Source: Alphaproteobacteria bacterium
Lineage (GTDB): Bacteria; Pseudomonadota; Alphaproteobacteria; Sphingomonadales; Emcibacteraceae
Length of the DNA: 11,696 nt
Assembly: GCA_013152615.1 (NCBI GenBank)
Contig: JAADGA010000269.1
Location: 1-11,696, forward strand
Reading direction: 5' to 3'
The notes beneath the pieces were generated by a model. The model was given only the letters and a program-made list of their open reading frames with translations. It searched no databases and was not told where the DNA came from. The position numbers and the translations under genes are program-made. Positions within the stretch are counted from its first letter, which is position 1, and each line of letters opens with the position of its first letter. Shown here piece by piece: positions 6,372 through 11,696 of this stretch.

Positions 6372-7266
6372 GGTTACAGTCCCGGTCATGGTGCCGGTCA
6401 TGGTGATCGGTGCCAACCACATTGCCCAGGCGGTCGTGATGATGATTATGGTGGTGGGTATAGAGGGCAATTCCGTCTGTCGGCGACCCGAGCATGGCAT
6501 GATATTCCGGGTGATTGTGAATATTTTCCGGTGTCCCGCTACAACATATATGGCGATTCAGGCAGATAATTTTGTCGGTTCCGGCCATCACCATATGGAG
6601 ATCGTGAGAAATCATCAATACGCCGCAGCCCTTGTCATATTTTATGCGGCTGATCAGGTGGTAGAGTTCTTGCTGCCCGGCAATATCCACCCCCTGTACC
6701 GGTTCATCAAGCACGATCAGGTCGGGGGAGCCGAGCATGGCGCGCGCCAGCAACGCCCGCTGCATTTCGCCGCCGGAAATTCTCTGCACCGGGCTGTCCG
6801 CGACATGAGCCACCCGGACCAGCGCCATAACCTCTTGTGCCTGATCCCTGGTGGTGCCGGGCCGCAGCATCAGGAAATGCCGGACCGTCAGCGGCAGGAT
6901 ATCTTCAATCATAATATTCTGCGGCATATAGCCGATGGTAATCCCGCGGGCGCGTCGGACCTTTCCGCTGTCCGGATTCAGCAGCCCCAGCGCAATTTTC
7001 ATGACCGTACTTTTACCGGCACCGTTGGGACCAATCAGGGTGACAACCTCCCCCGGATCAACCGAAAAGCTGACATTGTCCAATATCACCCGCTCGCCAT
7101 AGGACAGGCAGACCCCTTCAAGCCGGATGAGGGCAGCGGGCCTGTTTGGCCGCTGTGAGCCGGTTATGGCCGATTCCGGTGCTGATTCTGGCGCTGATAC
7201 TGGCGCTGATTCCCGTGTCGATTCCGGCGCTGATTCTGGCGCCGATTCTGGTGTTAATTTTGACAT
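6364..7266 (-). CDS. znuC: Zinc ABC transporter ATP-binding protein ZnuC, with repeat N-terminus and His-rich tail
   Basis: ATPase that drives zinc import through ZnuB at the inner membrane. From the ATG at 7266 it has 300 residues, longer than most ZnuC because of added ends. Residues 5-32 are seven tetrapeptide copies of the type APES. The ABC domain (about 46-255) has Walker A GPNGAGKST (79-87), signature ISGGEMQR (163-170), Walker B LIVLDEP (183-189) and switch His221. The tail from 270 carries eleven histidines (HHHNHHH, then HHDRHHD), a likely metal-binding appendage. The start lies inside the end of zur, overlapping it by 13 nt; a GTG at 7275 is possible but less likely. No Shine-Dalgarno is seen, so coupling to zur is probable. 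Confidence 0.95.
   Translation of the reverse strand: MSKLTPESAPESAPESTRESAPVSAPESAPESAITGSQRPNRPAALIRLEGVCLSYGERVILDNVSFSVDPGEVVTLIGPNGAGKSTVMKIALGLLNPDSGKVRRARGITIGYMPQNIMIEDILPLTVRHFLMLRPGTTRDQAQEVMALVRVAHVADSPVQRISGGEMQRALLARAMLGSPDLIVLDEPVQGVDIAGQQELYHLISRIKYDKGCGVLMISHDLHMVMAGTDKIICLNRHICCSGTPENIHNHPEYHAMLGSPTDGIALYTHHHNHHHDRLGNVVGTDHHDRHHDRDCNHD
7172..7255 (-). repeat. Seven tandem 12-bp units inside znuC (minisatellite)
   Basis: On the plus strand the unit is GATTCTGGCGCT and near copies, beginning at 7172, 7184, 7196, 7208, 7220, 7232 and 7244. Read in the znuC frame they encode TPES, APES, APES, TRES, APVS, APES, APES. The unit is a multiple of three, so gain or loss of copies keeps the frame. 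The last copy overlaps the zur stop codon by two bases. Confidence 0.9.
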
Positions 7267-7718
7267 TCGACACACAGACCGACGATTTCAACCATGCTGG
7301 TCTCACAGCTATAGCCCTGAAGTCGCGCCGCCTTGGTCAGCCGCGCGATCAATTTTTTATCATTGACTTCGGTCACTGTCCGGCATGTCCGGCAGATCAG
7401 GAAATGGCCCTGATGCTTGTGGGCCGGGTCGGGACAACCGATAAAGGCATTGAGCGATTCAAGCCGGTGGACCAGCCCCTCCTCAATCAGGAAATCGAGT
7501 GCGCGGTAAATCGTTGGCGGTGCCGCCCGTTTGCGGCCCTCCTGACTCAACATATCAAGCAGCTCATAGGCGCTGACCGGCGCATGGCTGTTCCATACCA
7601 GTTCAAGCACCTTGCACCGCAGCGGGGTAAAGCGAGTCTCCCGCCGGTGGCAAATATCCCGGGCGGCATTGACCGCCGCTTCAATACATTTATTATGATC
7701 ATGACTGCGTAACTGCAT
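7254..7718 (-). CDS. zur: Zinc uptake regulator Zur (Fur family)
   Basis: Zinc-sensing repressor that, when loaded with zinc, binds operators of zinc-uptake genes. The 154 residues have a winged-helix N-terminal half (RFTPLRCKVLELVW at 29-42, recognition region APPTIYRALDFLIEEGLVHRLE at 66-87) and a C-terminal dimer domain. Structural zinc cysteines are Cys109/Cys112 (CRTC) and Cys149/Cys152 (CVEC). The regulatory zinc ligands of E. coli Zur line up as His84, Cys95, His102 and Glu117, all kept, which favours Zur over Fur or PerR. It leads the zur-znuC-znuB operon and is divergent from hisI, so autoregulation is expected. The Shine-Dalgarno is weak and A-rich (AAGAAAAAAG). Confidence 0.95.
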   Translation of the reverse strand: MQLRSHDHNKCIEAAVNAARDICHRRETRFTPLRCKVLELVWNSHAPVSAYELLDMLSQEGRKRAAPPTIYRALDFLIEEGLVHRLESLNAFIGCPDPAHKHQGHFLICRTCRTVTEVNDKKLIARLTKAARLQGYSCETSMVEIVGLCVECQN

Positions 7719-7737
7719 TGGCTTTTTTCTTTTTTAT

Positions 7738-7750
7738 GATATGTTATATC
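7738..7750. promoter_or_regulatory. Candidate Zur operator upstream of zur
   Basis: GATATGTTATATC is a palindrome (GATAT-GTT-ATATC) 19 nt before the zur ATG, in an A/T-rich gap between zur and hisI. The core ATGTTATA resembles the left half of known proteobacterial Zur boxes, but the longer right half is poorly kept. Assignment rests on position before a zinc operon and on partial sequence likeness. Confidence 0.4.
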
Positions 7751-7814
7751 TTCTCTTTCGGTTAATATTGACCCGATTCAAAAAGATTTACAAGCCCTGT
7801 TAAGCGAGAATGCC

Positions 7815-8246
7815 ATGAAAAACCAAACTTTCGTCCCAATTCCGGATAAAATCATCACTGCCGCCCTGAAGCAGATGGTATTTTCCGATCATGGCCTGAT
7901 TCCGGCTATTGCCCAGCAGCATGACACCGGCGAAATTCTGATGATGGCGTGGATGACGGCGGAGTCGATCCGTGAAACCCTGTCCACTGGCCGGGTGTGC
8001 TATTGGTCGCGCTCCCGGAAAGCCTTGTGGCGCAAGGGTGAGACGTCCGGCCAGATACAGACTTTGCGCCACTGCCGTTATGACTGTGACCGCGATACGC
8101 TATTGCTGCTGGTCGATCAGCAGGGCGTTGCCTGTCACAGCGGCCGGCGCAACTGCTTTTTCAATGAAATCACCCCGGACGGCATTGAAATCATCAGCGC
8201 GGTAAAAAGTGATCCGGCCCGGCTGTATGCGGCTAAAGATAAATAA
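7815..8246 (+). CDS. hisI: Phosphoribosyl-AMP cyclohydrolase
   Basis: Opens the adenine ring of phosphoribosyl-AMP, the third step of histidine synthesis. The 143-residue protein is the stand-alone form without the HisE pyrophosphohydrolase domain. The family motifs are LIPAIAQQHDTGEILMMAWM (28-47), YWSRSRKALWRKGETSG (63-79) and the metal site DCDRD (90-94), with the zinc cysteines at Cys91, Cys107 (ACHSGRRNC) and Cys114. The ATG at 7815 follows a weak GCGAG; no better start is available. It is transcribed away from zur and is not near other his genes in this window, which is common for hisI in alphaproteobacteria. Confidence 0.97.
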   Translation: MKNQTFVPIPDKIITAALKQMVFSDHGLIPAIAQQHDTGEILMMAWMTAESIRETLSTGRVCYWSRSRKALWRKGETSGQIQTLRHCRYDCDRDTLLLLVDQQGVACHSGRRNCFFNEITPDGIEIISAVKSDPARLYAAKDK

Positions 8247-8295
8247 AAGCCTCGACATTCGGCGGATAAATTCATAAACAGGGGGGCAATAGTGC

Positions 8296-8369
8296 GCGGG
8301 TGTGGTTCAATGGTAGAACGAAAGCTTCCCAAGCTTTAGACGAGGGTTCGATTCCCTTCACCCGCTCCA
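8296..8369 (+). tRNA. tRNA-Gly (anticodon CCC)
   Basis: A full cloverleaf: 7-bp acceptor stem GCGGGTG/CACCCGC (8296-8302 with 8359-8365), D arm GTTC...GAAC, anticodon stem AAAGC/GCTTT with loop TTCCCAA and anticodon CCC at 8328-8330, and T arm with TTCGATT loop (8347-8353). Discriminator base T at 8366 and an encoded CCA at 8367-8369. It reads GGG glycine codons. A HAF-repeat remnant begins right after it. Confidence 0.98.
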
Positions 8370-8381
8370 ACGCAATCCCCG

Positions 8382-8555
8382 CAGGACGTCATCGGCATTA
8401 ATGACCGTGGTCAGGTAACGGGATGGTCGGGAATAGATGCCTTCATCAGTAATGCCCGCACCAATGCCCTCACCGATCTTGGCACTCTTGGCGGTATCAG
8501 AAGTCAGGAAAAGGCGGTTCTTCCTGTGGCGAAGGCCGGGTCAGGCAACCATTGA
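8382..8555 (+). pseudogene. Remnant of a HAF-type extracellular repeat protein
   Basis: The frame read from about 8382 to the TGA at 8553-8555 has no start codon upstream before it runs into the tRNA gene, yet encodes a clear single repeat: VIGINDRGQVTGWSG (8388-8432), then DAF (8436-8444) and ALTDLGTLGG (8466-8495). This is the HAF-family pattern (G-I-N-D-x-G-Q-V-x-G, then a short AF segment, then T-D-L-G-T-L-G-G). Intact HAF proteins carry many such repeats and a signal peptide; only one is left here. After 8505 the similarity stops, and the last 15 bases overlap the opposing gene. Most likely a decayed gene fragment or debris from an insertion at the tRNA gene. The family match is by eye. 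Confidence 0.6.
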
Positions 8556-9032
8556 GGCTTGCACTGATGTGAGATCGGGCTGGAGGTCAAGCAGGGTGAA
8601 GGTAATGGCCTCGACCAGACGTCTGGCATTGACCGGGCCGACAAAGCCGGTCAGAATAATCATCTGTATCTGGCTGTTAACCGACAGGGTATAATCGCCG
8701 CTCATGAACAACGGGGTAAATAGATCCAGCAATTTTTTCCGGTAGCTTTTATCCTCGGCGCTGAAAGGAATATAGCCAAGGCTGGCGACAAGATTTAGCG
8801 AAAAGCGATTATCCTGTCCCTGTGGTAATATCTGGCCGACAAAATGTATTTTGTGCCAGATAAAGCTGAAATGCGACGGAATATCAATGCCGCTGTCGGT
8901 TATTTGCCGGGCAATATCATTCAGCAGATGATCAAGGTTTGGCAGCGGGGGTTTTTCCAGACCGACGGCATTTTCTTTTTCTTCCATGGCAGGCACATCT
9001 GTTTCCCGGTTTGGTGAATAATTAGCCGTCAT
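8541..9032 (-). CDS. Hypothetical protein, 163 residues
   Basis: Not recognised. The protein has a polar, probably disordered N-terminus (1-30; TDVPAMEEKEN), then an apparently folded mixed alpha/beta part. There is no signal peptide, no membrane helix and no known catalytic motif. Visible landmarks are HFSFIWHKIHFVGQ with several aromatic residues, LNLVASLGYIPFSAEDKSYRKKLL, and the hydrophobic strand IQMIILTGFVG followed by a helix ARRLVEAITFTLLDLQ. The alternating strands closed by a helix recall YbjN/type III chaperone-like folds, but that is only an impression. The first ATG at 9032 has no strong Shine-Dalgarno; the ATG at 8987 (Met16) is a possible alternative. It diverges from the Atm1-type exporter and may share its upstream region. 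Confidence 0.7.
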   Translation of the reverse strand: MTANYSPNRETDVPAMEEKENAVGLEKPPLPNLDHLLNDIARQITDSGIDIPSHFSFIWHKIHFVGQILPQGQDNRFSLNLVASLGYIPFSAEDKSYRKKLLDLFTPLFMSGDYTLSVNSQIQMIILTGFVGPVNARRLVEAITFTLLDLQPDLTSVQASMVA

Positions 9033-9109
9033 AATATGGCCAGAGCCTTAAAATACTGTAAATAAAACGCCATATCAGTATAGTTGGGATAAAATATCAA
9101 AGGAAAATT

Positions 9110-11002
9110 ATGGCCCATTATAAATCTTCGCCCCGGCGGGCGGCGGACTATCAGGCATCAGAAGGCAGTGAAAATCACTGGCAGACAATAAAAACACTGT
9201 TGCCCTATATCTGGATTAAAGATCGGCTTGATCTTAAAATCAGGGTAATACTGGCGCTGCTGTCACTGGTTGCGGCCAAGTTAATCGGGATTTATGTGCC
9301 TTTTTTATTCAAGGACGCGGTTGATATTCTCTCACCCGGTCTTGAACCAAATGCCAAAACCGTCATCCTGACCCTGCCGCTGGCGCTGATACTGGGCTAT
9401 GGTCTCGCCCGTATCCTCAGTATATTTTTCGGTCAGCTCAGGGACGCGATTTTTGCCAGAGTTGGTCAGAATGCTCTGAGGAAAATTGCCCTCAGCACCT
9501 TTTGTCACCTGCATAATCTGTCGTTGAGATTTCATATGGAGCGCAAAACCGGCGGCCTCAGCCGGGTGATTGAACGTGGCACCAAGGGCATAGATTTCCT
9601 GTTACGCTTTATGTTGTTCAATATCCTGCCAACTTTGTTCGAGATAATTCTTATTACCGTCGTTTTCTGGACTAAATTCGGTTTTTATTATGCATTGGTG
9701 ACCGCTATCTGCCTGACCGGATATATTTTCTATACCATAAAGGTTACCGACTGGCGGCTGAAATTCCGCCGGGAAATGAACCGTCAGGATACCGAGGCCA
9801 ATACCCGGGCCATTGACAGTCTGCTCAATTTTGAAACCGTTAAATATTTTACCAACGAGGATCATGAGGCCAGACGCTACGACAGCACCCTCGCCAAATA
9901 TGAGCAGGCATCAGTACGCAGCCAGACCTCGCTTGCCCTGCTCAATGTCGGCCAGCATATTATCATTTCACTGGGGCTGGTGATCGTGTTGCTGATGGCG
10001 GCACAGGGGGTGATTGACCGGCGCTTTACCATCGGGGAATTTGTGCTGGTCAATTCATTGCTGATCCAGATTTATATGCCGCTTAACTTTCTTGGCATGG
10101 TCTATCGTGAAATCAGGCAGTCGCTGGTTGATATGGAAAATATGTTTGCGATAATTCGCCGGCGCCCCGATAGCGCCAATGAGCAGGATTTTCCCGAGCT
10201 GATTATCAAGGGGGGCGAAGTGACCTTCAGTAATGTCAGTTTTCATTATATTGACAACCGGCCAATCCTGAAGAATATCTCTTTTAAAGTCGCCGCCGGC
10301 ACGACAACCGCGATTGTTGGCTCAAGCGGGGCCGGCAAATCAACCATTTCGCGGATACTGTTCCGCTTTTATGATATTTCAGCAGGCAAAATTCTGATTG
10401 ACGGTCAGGATATAGCCCATGTCAGCCAGAAAAGCCTGCGTCGCCAGATTGGCATTGTGCCACAGGATACGGTGCTGTTCAACGATACCATCCGCTATAA
10501 CATCCGCTATGGCCGTCCGGATGCCAGTGATGACGAGCTGGAGGAGGCCGCCCGTCATGCCCAGATTCATAAATTTGTCCGTGCGCTCCCGGACCAATAT
10601 GACAGCGAGGTCGGCGAACGCGGGCTGAAATTATCCGGTGGCGAAAAACAGCGGGTTGCCATTGCCCGCACCATCTTGAAAGATCCGGCGATTCTGGTGC
10701 TGGATGAGGCCACCTCCGCCCTCGACAGCCATACCGAAATGGATATTCAGCAGGCGCTGGAGGATATATCCAGAAACCGGACGACAATTGTCATCGCCCA
10801 TAGATTATCGACAATTGTCAACGCCAATGAGATTATTGTTCTGGAGGCGGGGGAAATCGTCGAACGCGGCCGCCATGACGCCCTTCTCGACCGCCGGGGA
10901 GCCTATTATAACATGTGGCAGAAACAGAAAGAAGCCACAGAAGTGATGCGGAAACTGGCAGCGCTGGATGAATTTAACGCCGAATTTGATAAAAAGGTTT
11001 GA
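9110..11002 (+). CDS. Atm1-type ABC exporter (heavy-metal/glutathione sulfur transporter)
   Basis: A 630-residue half-transporter with an N-terminal transmembrane domain (about six helices, residues 25-330) fused to an ATPase domain. Bacterial and mitochondrial Atm1 proteins export glutathione-linked sulfur or metal-thiolate compounds. Atm1-specific strings include RGTKGIDFLLRFMLFNILP, VKYFTNEDHEARRYD and GMVYREIRQSLVDME. ATPase motifs are Walker A GSSGAGKST (404-412), signature LSGGEKQ (508-514), Walker B ILVLDE (528-533) and switch His564. AAAGGA sits about 6 nt before the ATG. No signal peptide is expected. psd follows after 70 bases, so they may be co-transcribed. Lipid A exporters (MsbA) share the layout, but the listed strings favour Atm1. 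Confidence 0.94.
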   Translation: MAHYKSSPRRAADYQASEGSENHWQTIKTLLPYIWIKDRLDLKIRVILALLSLVAAKLIGIYVPFLFKDAVDILSPGLEPNAKTVILTLPLALILGYGLARILSIFFGQLRDAIFARVGQNALRKIALSTFCHLHNLSLRFHMERKTGGLSRVIERGTKGIDFLLRFMLFNILPTLFEIILITVVFWTKFGFYYALVTAICLTGYIFYTIKVTDWRLKFRREMNRQDTEANTRAIDSLLNFETVKYFTNEDHEARRYDSTLAKYEQASVRSQTSLALLNVGQHIIISLGLVIVLLMAAQGVIDRRFTIGEFVLVNSLLIQIYMPLNFLGMVYREIRQSLVDMENMFAIIRRRPDSANEQDFPELIIKGGEVTFSNVSFHYIDNRPILKNISFKVAAGTTTAIVGSSGAGKSTISRILFRFYDISAGKILIDGQDIAHVSQKSLRRQIGIVPQDTVLFNDTIRYNIRYGRPDASDDELEEAARHAQIHKFVRALPDQYDSEVGERGLKLSGGEKQRVAIARTILKDPAILVLDEATSALDSHTEMDIQQALEDISRNRTTIVIAHRLSTIVNANEIIVLEAGEIVERGRHDALLDRRGAYYNMWQKQKEATEVMRKLAALDEFNAEFDKKV

Positions 11003-11072
11003 TGCAGGCTGCGGACTGGATTACATTTGCGCCCTGATATTTTAATTTTAGAACAAGGACGCCCGCTGGTAA

Positions 11073-11696
11073 ATGAAAAATATACTGGACAGGATTATGA
11101 ATAATCTGCCGCCGATAGTGAGCTATTTCCATCGGGAAGGCCATAAATTTATTCTGGGTTTTGCCATTGTTACCCTGCTTTTTTATTCACTCGGGGTGGT
11201 TTTCCTCGGCGGTATCGGGGTGATACTGACCATCTGGTGCGCCTATTTCTTCCGCGACCCGGAACGGGTGACGCCGGTCAAGGACGGTCTGGTGGTCAGC
11301 CCGGCTGACGGCGTGGTTCAGTCGGTCACGCCGGGGGTGCCGCCGCGGGAGCTGGGGCTTGGCGATGGTCTGCGCACCCGGGTCAGCATTTTCATGAATG
11401 TTTTTGATGTTCACGTCAATCGTATCCCGGTTACAGGAACGATTGTCAAACAGGTCTATACCCCCGGTAAATTCCTGAATGCCTCGCTGGAGAAAGCCAG
11501 TGAGGATAATGAGCGTCATGCCCTGCTGCTTAAAAGCCGTTCGGACAAGGAATATGTTTTCGTCCAGATAGCGGGCCTGATTGCCCGGCGTATTCTATGC
11601 TGGGCGGAGGATGGCCGGGATTATCAGGCCGGGACACGGTTCGGTCTGATCCGTTTTGGCAGCCGGGTGGATGTTTATCTGCCCGACGGCGTTCAT
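11073..11696 (+). CDS. psd: Phosphatidylserine decarboxylase, short form (3' end missing)
   Basis: Converts phosphatidylserine to phosphatidylethanolamine at the inner membrane using a self-made pyruvoyl group. 208 codons are visible; the window ends a few codons before the expected end of the short (about 210-230 residue) form. Residues 22-55 hold a hydrophobic membrane segment ([20 protein letters not shown]), followed by the family block [19 protein letters not shown] and [16 protein letters not shown] are core motifs, and RFGSRVD holds the Gly196-Ser197 self-cleavage site that yields the alpha and beta chains. An AAGGA lies about 13 nt before the ATG at 11073; the in-frame ATG at 11097, which follows ACAGGATT, could be used instead. 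pssA often follows this gene in alphaproteobacteria, beyond the window here. Confidence 0.95.
   Translation, partial: MKNILDRIMNNLPPIVSYFHREGHKFILGFAIVTLLFYSLGVVFLGGIGVILTIWCAYFFRDPERVTPVKDGLVVSPADGVVQSVTPGVPPRELGLGDGLRTRVSIFMNVFDVHVNRIPVTGTIVKQVYTPGKFLNASLEKASEDNERHALLLKSRSDKEYVFVQIAGLIARRILCWAEDGRDYQAGTRFGLIRFGSRVDVYLPDGVH

Noticed and set aside
6370..7158. Long plus-strand open frame opposite znuC (262 codons)
   Set aside because: It is the antisense shadow of a well-supported ZnuC gene; the translation is rich in His and Gln from reversed codons and has no domain.
7127..7366. Plus-strand frames encoding regular Ala/Asp/Ser or Ile/Leu repeats
   Set aside because: The periodicity comes from the 12-bp repeat of znuC read from the other strand; there is no start signal or product.
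8247..8295. Promoter of the tRNA-Gly gene
   Set aside because: TCGACA at 8252 is a fair -35, but no -10 with 16-18 nt spacing matches well enough to call.
8437..8694. Plus-strand 85-codon frame after the tRNA
   Set aside because: It overlaps the opposing 163-residue gene, has no ribosome site, and is out of frame with the HAF similarity.

Overview
The window looks like ordinary chromosomal DNA of a moderately GC-rich alphaproteobacterium. The evidence is the style of several proteins (ThiE of the QLYLITPP type, an Atm1-type exporter with near-canonical Atm1 signatures, short-form Psd, type I QueF), an RpoH promoter that fits the alphaproteobacterial pattern, and a zur-znuC-znuB operon. I cannot name a genus. 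There is no plasmid, phage, transposase or CRISPR signature. Genes are tightly packed, and the longest stretch without an intact gene is about 230 bases.

Layout. At 1-1051, a 5'-truncated thiamine phosphate synthase gene is followed after 4 nt by a GNAT acetyltransferase gene. At 1121-1732 on the minus strand sits a self-contained heat-shock unit: an RpoH-like promoter, hsp20 and an intrinsic terminator. queF lies on the minus strand at 1884-2348 and diverges from a plus-strand sulfur cluster, cysK-sseA-metC (2507-5561). The shared intergenic region holds a good sigma-70 promoter and an 8-bp inverted repeat next to its -35 box. Converging on metC is the minus-strand operon zur-znuC-znuB (7718 down to 5577), whose reading frames overlap. 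hisI diverges from zur at 7815-8246. A tRNA-Gly(CCC) gene follows (8296-8369), and directly after it lies a startless fragment that reads as one HAF-type extracellular repeat. A hypothetical minus-strand gene (8541-9032) diverges from an Atm1-type ABC exporter (9110-11002). The window ends inside psd.

How the genes work together. cysK, sseA and metC handle cysteine synthesis, mercaptopyruvate sulfur transfer and cystathionine cleavage; all three enzyme families can also release sulfide or form persulfides. Atm1 homologues export glutathione-related sulfur compounds, which ties loosely to that theme although the gene stands apart. Zur senses zinc and is co-transcribed with the ATPase and permease of the importer it is expected to repress; no zinc-binding protein gene (znuA) is visible here. 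Thiamine, histidine, queuosine and phosphatidylethanolamine synthesis are represented by single housekeeping genes.

I found no convincing new multi-gene system. The parts most worth a second look are the HAF-repeat remnant beside the tRNA gene, the 12-bp minisatellite and histidine tail of znuC, the inverted repeat at the cysK promoter, and an exact CIRCE half-site just downstream of the hsp20 -10 box.
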